A stretch of 64,000 nucleotides of DNA from Corynespora cassiicola (Eukaryota; Ascomycota; Dothideomycetes; Pleosporales; Corynesporascaceae), in NCBI GenBank assembly GCA_022059125.1, contig JAEUWY010000015.1:124001-188000 (forward strand). The letters run 5' to 3'. Position 1 is the first letter of the stretch, and the number at the start of each line of letters is the position of its first letter. Made by a program: the position numbers and the translations under genes. Positions 12,348-23,325 of the stretch are shown here, one piece after another. The notes under the pieces were generated by a model. That model was not told the origin of the DNA. It saw only the letters and a program-made list of their open reading frames with translations, and searched no databases.

Positions 12348-13001
12348 TCAATCACTGTCCGAAACGTCCATTTCCATCTCAGCATCGTCCTCGTCGTCCT
12401 CTTCCTCTTCCTCGCGGCCTCGCTTGACGCCCTTTGCGCGATCCTGCTCGTTGACGGGAACGGCCTTGGCGGGGGCGCTTGCAAAGGCAATCTCGTTGGA
12501 AGGGGGTTCAGATGACTCCCTCGGTGGTAGGTTCTTCTCGGGGAGCTGGAAGGTGCCGTCGAGCTTCTGAATAATGTGGGATTTGCCGCGGCCGTAGAAG
12601 ATTTGCTGGAACAAGTCAGTATCCCAGTGAATTCAAATGTATGACAGGAACAAAACCTACCATGTCTCGTCCGAAGAATTGGGAGCCCTGCAGAGCGCGC
12701 AACGCCTGGGTGGAGGCCTCGACATCGCGGAAAACGATGTGCGCCTGGCCGCGCATCTTCATGGTCTTGAGCGCGACAATGTCGAGGATGACGCCGTAGG
12801 TCGCAAATAGCATGTACAAGTTGCGCTTGAGGTCATCCTTGCGTAGCTGATCTGGGAGGTTTTTGACATAGAGGCTGGGGTATGTCAACGGGTTGTGGTC
12901 GGGCAAGAGATGAGGTAATGGGATGGTACCTACGTGCGATTGGGCGGGTCTTGCTTTGCGCCAGGCGGCGGAGGCGGCGGTGGACGAGCGGTCGTGGCCA
13001 T
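12348..13001 (-). CDS. U1A/U2B''-type snRNP protein, single RRM
   Basis: Spliceosomal RNA-binding protein of the U1A/U2B'' family, binding a U-snRNA loop in the nucleus. Three exons (13001-12934, 12874-12661, 12605-12348) encode 179 residues. A proline-rich start (residues 4-13) precedes one RNA recognition motif with RNP2 LYVKNLPD and RNP1-type sequence RGQAHIVF. The family signature GRGKSHIIQKLDG follows. The tail is acidic (EEEEEDDEDD) with basic KRGRE before it. There is no second RRM, so it resembles U2B''/Msl1 more than full-length U1A. All three exons are in phase and donors are GTAGGT. It is transcribed divergently from the CDK7-like kinase gene. Confidence 0.88.
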
Positions 13002-13454
13002 GTTGAAGTATGGCCGAGGCGTAATTTGCGGGACACCTGGGTTGGCAAAGGACGTCGAGGTGGAGGAGAGGTGAAGGTCCCCGCCAGGCAGCTTGCTCGA
13101 AAAACGCGCCAAGAGTTGATATGGCCTGTGCACCGGACAGGGATTCGCCGATCAGCGAGTCGCCGCAATGCGCACCTCATTGCATTCACTCGACCGCGTT
13201 TTGCCTTCGTTTGGGTTGTGGTTTAGTTGTATGATAGACTTGAGATGTTCCCGGGAGAGTTTGAGTGGTTTTAGTAAATTTCATGGGCACTTTGATTTCT
13301 TCAGCATCACCCGGCTTTGTATCTTATCTCCCTTGACGCCGCCTCCCTCCTTCACCTCCGCCTTTCAGCCTTCCCTGACGCCTAAGACCGGCGACGACGC
13401 TGTTGTCAAAGATCCGACCGACCGGGACGCTCCTTACATTCCCCAACCGCCAAA
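13002..13454. promoter_or_regulatory. Divergent promoter, snRNP / CDK7-like kinase
   Basis: A 453-base gap separates the two start codons of divergently transcribed genes for splicing and transcription, so both promoters must lie here. No TATA box is obvious. Pyrimidine-rich tracts precede each start. Confidence 0.6.
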
Positions 13455-14762
13455 ATGACCACCATGCTAGCCCAGTCGCCGACCATGAGCCCCAAGCCGG
13501 GCACAGTTGTCGCAAAGGGCGTGTCCCCGGCAAAAGTCAAGGCACTCGCGATTCTGAACAACTCCAAGGCCCCTGCGGTCAGCGCGGCGAGCACTCCGGG
13601 CGACGGCGGCATGGACATGGCGGAGCGTATGAACGACGAGGTGCGCCGGAAGTTTGTGGCCGGTAAGACGATGCGATTGTTTATATAACCTACACATCTA
13701 ACTCTTGTAGGTGCGCGTCTCGGTGAAGGTACATATGCCATTGTCTACAGCGGTCACTACCGACACGATCCCTCGAAGCTCGTCGCCATCAAAAAGATTA
13801 AACTCAATGCCGACTTCAAAGATGGCATCGCCATGGACGCCGTCCGCGAAATCAAGTTCCTCTCCGAACTCGAGCACCCCAACATTATAAAACTCCACGC
13901 CGTCTTCTCCACAAAAGACCAGAATATATCCCTCGTTCTCGAGCACTTGCCGCTTGGCGATTTGGAAGGTCTGTGGAAGAACCAGACCATTGCATACAGC
14001 AGTGCGGACATCAAGGCATGGGCAAGCATGCTCTGCCAGGCCGTATGGTTCTGCCACGAAAACTACATCCTCCACCGCGATATCAAGGGCAACAACTTGC
14101 TAATCGCCGCCGACGGCACCGTCAAACTCGCCGATTTCGGTCTCGCGCGCAGCTTCGCGGACCCAGGCCGCCCAATGACCTACAACGTCATCACGCGCTT
14201 CTACCGCCCGCCCGAGCTCCTCTACGGCTGCCACCACTACGGTGGCGGCGTCGACGTGTGGAGTGTGGGCTGCGTCCTTGCCGAGCTTGCCATCCGCGAG
14301 TTCTTCCTCCCTTCGGAGACGGACCTGCAGCAGCTGGCCGTCATATGCGACGTCTTCGGTACCCCGACTGAAGATACCTGGCCTGGTGTCTCGTCGCTAC
14401 AGTTCTACGTTCCGCCCGCGAGCCAGCCCTCTGCAAATCCCGCTGCTAATGGTGCGACGGCGGCGAAGCGCCCACAACCTCTTGCGTGGTGGCGCTCGCG
14501 CTTTCCGCTGCTCGGCGACGATGGGATTGACCTTGTCCGTGGTATGCTGACCATGGATCCGAAGAAGCGCCTCAATGCTCGGCAGGTCCTAGAACATCGG
14601 TACTGGACGAATAAGCCGGCGCCCACGAAGAAAGAGAAGCTGCCGCGGCAGGGCGGGGGTGAGAAGAAGATGGGCGAGGATTTGAAGAGGCGTGGGGGAG
14701 AGACGGAGAGTGGACGGGCGGACAAGGTGGCGAGGAAGCTGGATTTTGGTGCGATGAAATGA
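13455..14762 (+). CDS. kin28: Cyclin-dependent kinase, CDK7/Kin28-like
   Basis: Probable catalytic kinase of TFIIH, which phosphorylates the RNA polymerase II C-terminal domain. Two exons (13455-13662, 13711-14762) give 419 residues. An N-terminal extension of about 70 residues precedes the kinase domain. The glycine loop is LGEGTYAIVYSG, VAIKK holds the ATP-binding lysine, and DAVREIKFLSEL is the PSTAIRE-position helix. The catalytic loop is HRDIKGNN (HRDLKPNN in most CDKs, so Pro is Gly here). DFGLARSF and the T-loop YNVITRFYRPPELLYG follow. The VITR(F/W)YRPPELL sequence is typical of CDK7. The C-terminus is basic. Another CDK class is possible but less likely. Confidence 0.88.
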
Positions 14763-15581
14763 GGGGAAAACATGGGTACGATACTGTAATGGTACGATTC
14801 TGTATGGGGAGTTTATCACGGTCTTGCATTTTCTGGCGCGTGGAGTATTGGGGTGAAGCTTTGGGGGACGGTTTTGGCCGGGACAGGGTATCATACAGCG
14901 ACCTGTGTGGCTGTATCCGGAGGCTCGCATAGACTAATGCACGTGCTCTGAGCTGCAAAGTGTCTTATGGGTGTATTTTCCTGCTCCGGTTTGCGATCAT
15001 CCTCACTTGGGCAGCAGGCGTACACAAGGCACACTTCAGCCTTGGCGTGATGTTTCCATCAAGGTAGAGATATGTAAAAATTGAAGCCAACCTTTGTCTG
15101 ATTATTTGGGCCTTTGGGCTCCACCGGTCTCCGTGAGACTATTAAAACTCTCTTGGATATGTCAAAATGTATGGTTTTCAATTTTCACATGCTTAACCCT
15201 TTAGTCGCTCAGATTCCTTTAGCAGAACCAGCAGCAGCGGTGGCGGAACATGTAGCCAGTAGTAGCTCGCCTAGGTGTGTGCTGGCTGGCTGTGCATGCC
15301 GTGCAACTCACAGCCCCGCAAGCTTTTAACTCGAAGATTACCCACCAGAAAACCGACAATGACACTTCCGACTCGGCCCTTTTCGTCTTTCATTGAACAT
15401 ATCTACCACAGTGTCTCAACTATTGCAAATTATCCCCATATTTTATGTGGATCTGCTTGCTGCCTCGCACGCCACGATCTTGGCCCGAGTAACTCCGGCT
15501 AGCCTTGCGGAGCCTTGCTTGCGGTAAGCTTCTTTGATCCATCAAGATCTTTCATGCAGGTGCTAATATGTATAAGAAACC
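14763..15581. other. Intergenic region
   Basis: 3' flank of the kinase gene and upstream region of the ankyrin-protein gene. No open frame, repeat or RNA gene is supported. Confidence 0.5.
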
Positions 15582-17326
15582 ATGGCGGAACTGATATCCC
15601 TCATCGCAAGTGGAGTTACGCTCATTGACGCTTCGGTCAAGCTCGGTGCATTCGCGAAAAGATTGGCTAGGCTCAAAGATGCAGACAAGGCTGTGGAGGA
15701 CGTGAAGTCCAACCTAGTAACAGGAAAACTATTGATGCAACATGTGCGAACGGAGTTGGAAAGTTCCTCTCGGTAAGATTTATTGCCCAAGGAAAACTAG
15801 GCAGCTGCTAATTTCTTTGGTACATAGTGCATCATCACCTGCCAGCACACTTTTGCTGTCAATCACGAGCTCAATCGAAACAAAGTTTTCCGAAATCGAT
15901 AGAATACTGGCTAGAGTATGCACGAATCGCAAAGGAAGCATGAAGGTCAGCAAGTCTGGATGGTTCAGAGAACAAAAGTCAGTCCAACAAATTCTCGATC
16001 AACTGGAGAAAGAAATGGGCAAACTGGGAGCCATGGCATCCTTGTTGACTGCGGTACCGATTGTACAAGCCCAAGTCAAAATCGAACCTCCTACAGCTCA
16101 AGCCAACACCGTTGTCGTCAGCCAGACTAGTAGCAATGTGTTGAACCAACATCATGGATACCAGACTTTGCATCGACACCATGGCCCTACAAATCCAAAG
16201 AAAACACAATCATTGCTCTACTTCATCAGTGTTCTTCTCGCCTCATTTAGTGGGGAGCCCACACACTGCAATAGACAAAATTGTGCCAGCTGTCGACAAA
16301 GAGCAGTTGTCTTTTGCTTTCAAATCATTCTTCCAGCTTGGCTACTTGCTCGTTCAATCACTTGCTCATTTTTGTACGACAACAGAAAGGGGCTGGAGAT
16401 TAGGCAGCTGAGATTTCCTCGGGTTCGACCTGTCAAAGACATGTTGAGAATTTGTGGGTATATGTGTGAGAACGATCAGAAAGCCATACTCCGGGATTTT
16501 GATATAGGACATGCCAGTCCCTGGGACATCGATCACTTTGGAAACAATCTGCTTGCGGTGCGTATGCTTGCCCGGTGTTATTCGATAGATCTGATGTTTG
16601 ATCTAGTATGCGCTCCTGTTAACTGGAGGCCCAGAAATTCCATTCCAGCTACTCATAGACCAAGGTGTTGAGTACCCAGTATATATTACACATGTAGAAG
16701 AGCTAGGCGATGAGCTCTGTAGACTGGATCAAATATTCCTTCGAACGGGAATGATAATGGAACGGGAAATGGGAATAAAGGTCTCAATTTATCAAATTTT
16801 CAGAAATTTGATAGGTATATTAGACTCATATGGCTCCGACCTCGCAACTTTAATGGCAGTCTTCGAGAACCCCGACAATATTTTGAACAAGCGGGATTTT
16901 TTTGGCAGAACTGTGTCAGCTCATTTCATCACAAAATTTCGTTTTGAAGAAATGAAAGTGGCAATAGAGTATGGAGCCGACGTGTCTATTTGCGACAACA
17001 AAGGCTGCAATATCTTGCACTACGCCGCTCTGCTTGCTCCACGAAATATCATCCATGCTCTAGCCAATTCACCACCTTCATGCAACATCGAACCGCTCTC
17101 TAGACCAAACGTCACTTTCCAACAAGTCCAAGAATTGAGAACTCGACTTAGGACGTCTCTAAAAAGTGACAGGAGGAAGGAATCAATAGTTCCAATTGAC
17201 GATGGATGGTGGTCCGAATGGGAGAAGTTGATTGCCAGGACTAATCAGGACGAGGAAGATGGAAACTTTGATGGTATTTTAGAAACATATGTTGATCCTT
17301 TTTCAATTTTGCCTTGGGATTTATAA
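15582..17326 (+). CDS. Ankyrin-repeat protein with STAND-type N-terminus
   Basis: Three exons (15582-15772, 15828-16557, 16607-17326; introns of 55 and 49 bases) encode 546 residues. The N-terminus (MAELISLIASGVTLIDASVK) and the helical segment after it resemble the N-terminal domain seen on many fungal STAND receptors. A middle part with several cysteines and a hydrophobic stretch (about 190-240) follows. Ankyrin-like units come next: SPWDIDHFGNNLLAYALLTG and GADVSICDNKGCNILHYAAL. There is no NB-ARC or NACHT nucleotide-binding motif, so it is not a complete NLR. Such proteins are usually lineage-specific and thought to act in self/non-self or stress signalling; that role is inference here. 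The exon joins restore ankyrin sequence, which supports the model. Confidence 0.75.
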
Positions 17327-17877
17327 TACAATAAAAAACGAAGATTACAATTTAAAGTATAAAAAATTCCTATTCAAATAGGTAGGGCGATGATAAGCCG
17401 CGGCCGGACAGTCTTTTGACATTTACATATTCTTCAATATATCTTATCAGGCTCCTCGCCGCTCTCTAGGCCTATCATATTAAGGAATCCCGCGAATTCC
17501 ATTGTTCCGTCAGTACACGTAGTGACAGCAAACAAAAGGTGTTGCGAGTAGTAAGTGAAAAATGCTGAGTGTTGTGAAAGTAGTTCGACGCAATTCTATT
17601 CGGGCACTTGAGAAGAGCTGATAAACTAATAGCGAGACGAATGAAATTTTCCAGAGTATAGAAACCTGGCTTCTATGAACATCACTGTAACAGAGAGCGA
17701 CGACAGTATGACTATATGCCCCAGCGATGATGGGATTGGGTTAGTGGCCCTGAGCGACCTGAGCCTCCAGCGTCTTTCCGAGTGTGCCTGCCTTTCCTTC
17801 CTCCTCATTCCACAAAATTCAGCATTTCCTTGTCGCTTACTAAGTATACAGTCTTTCGAGAATAGTTTTCCATAATT
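17327..17877. other. AT-rich intergenic region
   Basis: AT-rich sequence between the ankyrin-protein gene and the decayed kinase. No gene is supported. Confidence 0.5.
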
Positions 17878-18572
17878 ATGTCGTCTCTCTTTCGAATTGG
17901 GCAAGTCCTCAAGGGTAGAACTGCAAAGTACACAGTTGCAAAGGCGGTTCAAAATATTGTTTGGTTTGCGAAGCCAGCCGAATCAGAAGCACATTTCCTT
18001 TCCCTGAGAACTAAATGTGGCCAGAAACCAAAGACAAGAAACCGTGGAAATTAAAAGAATCCAGGATCATTAAAGAGCAGAAAACGAAAGAGATGTCCTC
18101 GAACGGTCGCAACATCGTACTTACCATCTTCGCCCTTGATTGATGAGATCCCCGAGCCGTATTCCCTTGTATGCCTTGCGTTATCTCGAAAGCAATCTTT
18201 TGGATGCTTCGATAAAATAAAACCTGAACAGAAAGAAGCTCAAGCGTGTGTCTCTATGCATTCTAGAAGCATTGAAGGTTCTCCGTGAGGATGGGTATGT
18301 TCATACAGGTATGCTTTTACGCCCTGTTTCATCTCGATGCGGATCTTACTGAGCATGGAGATGGTAAATCTGACAACATCTTTGTCAACTTTCAACAAGG
18401 TGATATGAGGTTTTCCGACATCCAACTCGGCCATCTTGGCGGATGTTACCCCGTTGATTCGAAATGGGCCACATCCGGAACATTGGTCGGAGCGCCCATG
18501 TGGTCAAGTCCAGAGGTCGCTTGTTGGAAGATCTCAAAGTACAGTTCCGCTCCTTTGCCCCGTTCCCAGTAA
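17878..18572 (+). pseudogene. Decayed fungal protein kinase
   Basis: Pieces of a Ser/Thr kinase-like gene lie in order but in different frames. An ATG at 17878 starts MSSLFRIGQVLKGRTAKYTV, a typical N-lobe start. Near 18170 the frame reads YALRYLESNLLDASIK and then a TAA. After it comes CILEALKVLREDGYVHT, which splices (intron 18309-18360) to DGKSDNIFVN, FSDIQLGHLGG and GTLVGAPMWSSPEV. The catalytic loop expected as HTDxKPDN is HTDGKSDN, and the DFG position reads HLG. With the stop, the frame changes and the missing C-lobe, this is a non-functional relic. Traces may extend to about 18700. Confidence 0.7.
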
Positions 18573-19899
18573 AAGTCGAGGAAGTTGCTAGCCCAGAAGT
18601 GGTCCAAGTACGAGGAACTGCTAGATGATGAGTGATGGAAAGATGACAAAGAATAGGTATGCTGACTACTCAAAGAATCATGTTTCCCCAGGAACAACCG
18701 TCACCTCGAGGCTTATGCGCAACAAGTCAGCCTCATGGTGCAAAAAGGGGACATGACCCAACTGTCTCGCTAGGCAACCGAATCCGCTCCAGACTTTATC
18801 CCTCAGGATTGTAATCTGGATACCTATCGGGCAAGCCCTGTGCATGCCATCTCAGCCCTAAAAGCCCCTTCAAAATCAAGTCTCCTCACCGGAGTCCTCC
18901 CCACAGCAAGAGCCGGATCGGGGTTAGGGTGCGGCTCAGCAGCGCATGCTGCGACAATGGAAGCGGCAGAGGGCTCAAATGACACATCTCCCCTCGAAAA
19001 AAAACCACTTAAGCGCAAACAAGCTTCCCCGCGGTCATGCAAATGTATGGTGCAAAAAGTAGCGCGGGCCATGGTGTGGCGCTTACAGGCTGCGGCGCAG
19101 CCAGGCCCCACGTCGGCGCACATCCACCGCAGACTCGTACCTGAATCCCTCATCAGGAATGTCCCCAACAAAACACTACCAGCATCTTGGTGCATTGTCT
19201 GAGTCCTATTGCGCCGTCTTATTTCTTGCTGGTGCCAGTCAACAGAAACAAACGGCGCAGCATATGACGAGAGGGTATGCTCAGCGCTTTCACGCGCACT
19301 GCGGCTCTCGCCCATCAGCCGCAGCAGTCATGTCTGACGTCGGGAACGGCCGAAAGATTAGGCGAGAATGACTGGCAATGCTGGGAAGAAGATGCCATGG
19401 CCGGAGATTGGCGCACAGCGACCAGTCGCGGTTCGCAGTCCGATGCGGAAGTGTGCCTGAAGTCGGCCTCGTACACGGCCAGTGACATGAGGGATGGAAT
19501 AAGGAGCCATACAGCCACGGCCAGTTCCATGGTTCACGGGAAGCCTTGGAACTAAGGATCCATTAGCCCCCAGGCAGCTGTTTACCCAATGCTTCTCCCC
19601 AGCAGCGGTGAGCAGGTCACGTTCACATGGGGCAAGCTTCAGCCACAGCCTGGACTCTGGATTGCGCCCCCAAGTCGCTCCCTGCCGCGCGCAACTGGAC
19701 GGTGCCGGACACGGCATATAATAAAGGCCCAAGGGCGGCTTGCCATGGAGTCGTTACACAGCTACATTCCTCTCGACAATTGACTCCCATTTCCGCAAGC
19801 ATCTGCACAGCTCGCCTGCTTATCCTTTTGTCTGCGCATCCGCCGTCGGTCCGTCAGCACCAGCCAGCCCTACGCCGCAGCTAAACACGACCCAAGGCC
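18573..19899. other. Intergenic region upstream of NDT-like gene
   Basis: No gene is supported. Open frames on both strands (for example 18824-19315) lack recognisable features. The last 200 bases look like a promoter and leader: a TATA-like element and pyrimidine-rich sequence before the ATG at 19900. Confidence 0.5.
19717..19725 (+). promoter_or_regulatory. TATA-like element
   Basis: TATAATAAA lies 175 bases upstream of the proposed start codon at 19900, followed by a pyrimidine-rich stretch that could be the transcribed leader. The position fits a fungal core promoter with a leader of about 140 bases. Confidence 0.4.
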
Positions 19900-20959
19900 A
19901 TGGTTTTCGGGTATGTGCTTGGTGGACAGCTCGTCTTTGACTGCCCCGCCCTACATAAACCTCTCCCGCTAACCACCCCCCATCAGCTTCCACACCACCA
20001 CTACCACCACTTCTACCACTTCTATCAGCCACCTGTTCACCCTTCACGGCATCGCTTCGGCCCTGCGATCCAGAATCCCAAGGACCACCAAATCAGCCAT
20101 TGCCGCGCAGGAGCGCCCCAACGACACCACTGGCCACATTTGTCAATCTCCCCACACCACCACCACCATGGCCTCCGAACCCACCCCCATACCCGTCGTC
20201 ACCGTCGAGTTGGCCCGCCAGACGAACAGCATTTCGAATTGTTCCGACCCGCGCACCAAAGACCAAATCCTCGCCTCCCAATGCGCCATCTGCATCGCCG
20301 CCTCCCGCTGCCAGCGCTGCATCAAGTCCGAAAAGGGCGCCACAAACCTCGACGACGTAACCCCCGACATCCTCCACCAGATCCCCCCCACCCCCGCCGA
20401 CCTGCCCGCCCAGCACCCCGACTTCGCCCCCTGCATGCCCCCCACCACGCCCACCTACCGCAAGTTCTCCGTCTTCCTCGCCGGCTCCATAGAAATGGGC
20501 CGCGCCGTGCAGTGGCAGCCCGAACTCACCGCCCGCCTGCGCCACCTCCCCATCACCCTGTGCAACCCGCGCCGCGGCGCCTGGGACGACAGCATCACGC
20601 CCAGCGCCTCCGACGCCGGCTTCCACTCGCAGGTCACGTGGGAGCTGTCTGCCCTGGAGAATGCAGACGTCGTGTGCTTCTTCTTCGACGAGTGCACCCT
20701 GAGTCCCGTGTCCTTGCTCGAGCTCGGGCTGCACGCGAGGGGCGGGAGGGCGGTGGTGTGCTGTGGGGATAGGTACTGGAAGAGCGGCAATGTGCACATC
20801 ACCTGTAAGAGGTATGGCGTTCCGCTCGTCAAGCGCTTCGACGAGTTGCCCGAGTTGGTCGAGGGCATGTTGAAGCAAAAGGGCATGGTGTTGGATGAGG
20901 CGGGCGATTTGGTGGGGGAGAATGTCAAGGAGCATGTCAAGGTCTACGAGGGGGATTAG
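19900..20959 (+). CDS. Nucleoside 2-deoxyribosyltransferase-like protein
   Basis: Two exons (19900-19910 and 19987-20959) encode 327 residues. The first coding exon is only 11 bases (MVFG), joined across an intron with donor GTATGT, a CGCTAAC branch site and a CATCAG end. The frame stays open with no stop to the internal ATG at 20168, which is an alternative start (263 residues). A Thr-rich low-complexity start is followed by a Cys pattern (CAICIAASRCQRC) that may bind metal. The C-terminal half carries the motifs VFLAGSIEMG, CNPRRGAWDDS, VTWELSALENADVVCFFFDE and SLLELGLHA. These match the nucleoside 2-deoxyribosyltransferase-like fold: the Glu of SLLELG is in the place of the usual catalytic Glu. 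Substrate unknown. It converges on the Cys-rich protein gene. Confidence 0.78.
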
Positions 20960-21640
20960 ATGCATGGACGGCGGGATACATGGCGTTGGTTGGCTTTTTT
21001 TTGGGGATTTTTTTGGCATGCATGCGAGCGAGGAGTCTTGAATGAGGGGCGGCTTTTTTTGTCATGTTCTTTTTGGATGTCAGTATGGTGTTGGCGGCTT
21101 TTTCACGAGCATTTACAAGGGACGGCTTCACGATTGCATCATGGGAATGGGGGCACGGGCAATTCACGACAGGGGATAGGAATACATCTTCAATTGAGGC
21201 TTTCTTCTACATCACAACACTATGCCGAATGCACATTTTCATATTTCCATCGCTCACATATGTGGGCATCATAATGCATTATGACATGGAATCAATTGAA
21301 AATCCCTTTCAATTTTCCAGTAATATGTACCCATCATATTCTTTTACAACTCTCATCCATTCAAGAATCATACTACAACTTCTTAGCATGGTGTAGTCAT
21401 CAAATTGCACTATAACTTGCAATCATCCAGCCGCCCTGGCGAAACCGCTACAACTCACATCACTCCACTCTCACCACACATGACAACAACGCAAGACCAT
21501 GCAAAGCAAACCGGGTATCTCATTATCCGAGCGCCTCTACCAGCAAAGCCAGCCGGAAGCCCATACCCCTTTATCCAGAACGCCCCCAAAGCCAAACTCC
21601 TCCCATCTCCCCAGTCCATCTACTCCCCCCCATAACCCCC
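20960..21640. other. Convergent intergenic region
   Basis: Shared 3' flanks of two converging genes. It contains T-rich tracts near 21000-21060, and no gene is supported. Confidence 0.5.
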
Positions 21641-23106
21641 CTACTCCTCCACCCCATTCTCCTCCACCTCATCATCCTCCACCTTCCCCCCCTCTTCCTC
21701 TTGACCCTCCTCCCCCTCTACCCCCCTCTCCACCGGATTCATCCCCAACGGATTCCAATGCCTCCTCCCACTCCTCAGCAAAATACTCGACGTCCCATGG
21801 CCCCTTTGTGCCAGCTCGTCCGTAGTGCTCCACCCCACCTCCTTGCGCGGCTCCATCTCGAGCCGCTCCCGCTCCGTCGGGTCGCGGATGCGGAACGCGA
21901 GCGAGCCGTCGTCGGTCACGGCGCCGCAGCGGGCGCACGCGAGGCCGAAGAACTTTACCGAGGCGCTGGGGGCGGGGAGGACGGGGGGGAGGGTGGTGGT
22001 GGTGGTGGCTGTGGTGCTGGTTCCGGGACGGAGGGCGGGGGTCGAGGCAGTTGTTGGTGTGGTTCCGGGGCGAATGGCGGGGGTTGGGGTGGTTGCTGGT
22101 TTGGTTCTGGGGCGGAGGGTGGATGCGGAGCTTGAGGTGGGGCGGAGGGCGTTGGGGAGGGAGAGGAAGGAGGAGGAGGAGGCGGAGGCGAAGTGGGACT
22201 TGAATGGTGAGGTGGGTTTGGATGGAGGTGTTGCTGTGGGTGGAGATGGAGGAGCGGCGGGACTGGTGGAGCCAGCAGGAGCGGTAGGGCCGGGGGTAGA
22301 GGTAGAGCCGGTAGAGTTAACCGCAGTGGTAGAGCCAGCAGTAGATCCAGGAATGGTGGTAGAGCCAGTATCAGCGGTAGAGCCAGGAGTAGCTGTTGAA
22401 CCAGAAGTACCAGAAGTACCAGTAGAGCCAGCGAGGCCAGCAGGGCCAGCAGAACCCGGAACAGCATTCTTCTTCCCCCCACCCGAAAGCGACAGCATAG
22501 AAGCAGACCTAGACAGCCGATCCAGCCTAGACGCCCTCCTCGGCTCCGGCAGACGAATCCTCACCGCCCGCCTCGAGAGCCCACACCCCCTACAAACGAC
22601 CCCAAACTTGACCTCGCCGCTAATCTCCGACAGAGGCACCACATCCGTCTCCAATACGCCCGCCCGCATGGGCACAAACGCCGACACGGCGCCCTGCGCG
22701 TGCAGGAACCAGCACTCGGCGCAGGCGGCGTGTCCGCACTCGGGGTCGCGGGCGCGGGCGCGGTCGCACGACACGGTGCCGAGCGGGTGCGGACCCGGCG
22801 CGATCTTGACCGCGTTGTCGCCGTTGCATTGGCAGCAGTGCCACTTGCCGCGGGTTAGCAGGGAGGGATCGAGGGCGAGGGGGGTGAGGGGGAGGCGGGG
22901 ACGGACTAGGGGCGTGATGGTGCCGTCGGGCTCCTGGAAGTGCAGCGTGGGGAGCTGCGGAGGCGGGGAGCGGGCTGGATCTGGGGCAGGCGGAGAAAAG
23001 ATGGCCTGGTTGTGTTAGTGTGAGTTTGGAAAAGGGTGTTGGGGTGGCTGCTGGATGTTTGGCGGTTTGGAGCCATGGGGGGGGGGGGGGGGGGGAGACA
23101 TACCAT
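21641..23106 (-). CDS. Cys-rich zinc-binding-type protein; ATG-only first exon
   Basis: Two coding exons: 23106-23104 (only the ATG) and 23005-21641, giving 455 residues. The only ATG that joins the long frame in phase is the one directly before donor GTATGT; other ATGs upstream lead into the wrong frame. The N-terminal part has zinc-ligand patterns: GKWHCCQCNGDN, then CDRARARDPECGHAACAECW, then CRGC. A final CARC pair lies near residue 365. The arrangement is RING-like but I cannot assign a named domain. The middle (about residues 190-340) is low-complexity, with repeats of the type GSTxxPGST, and Pro/Ala/Thr-rich. The C-terminus is acidic. The 98-base intron includes 19 consecutive G on the plus strand (23077-23095). 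Possible role: ubiquitin-type or DNA/protein-binding zinc protein; unproven. Confidence 0.72.
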
Positions 23107-23325
23107 TGTAGCTGGATTGCGCGGCAGACTGTGCGGCGGCGACGAGGGGAGAGGAAGGATTTTGATGGCACGGAGAGAAAGGTATATGGGCAGAGGAACT
23201 GTTTAAATACAGGCAGGCGGCGGTGGTGAAGGCGTTTGCAGGTCGAGGTGGTGAAAGTGAAGTGGGGATCGGCATTGTTGTAGTGAAGCTGGCCTCTGAT
23301 ATTCGGGGTGAAATGCTGAACCCCA

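Noticed and set aside
20093..21019. 308-residue minus-strand frame
   Set aside because: Antisense of the deoxyribosyltransferase-like gene; Gly-rich shadow of C-rich codons.
21825..23018. 397-residue plus-strand frame
   Set aside because: Opposite strand of the Cys-rich gene; Val/Gly/Glu-rich shadow with no domain.
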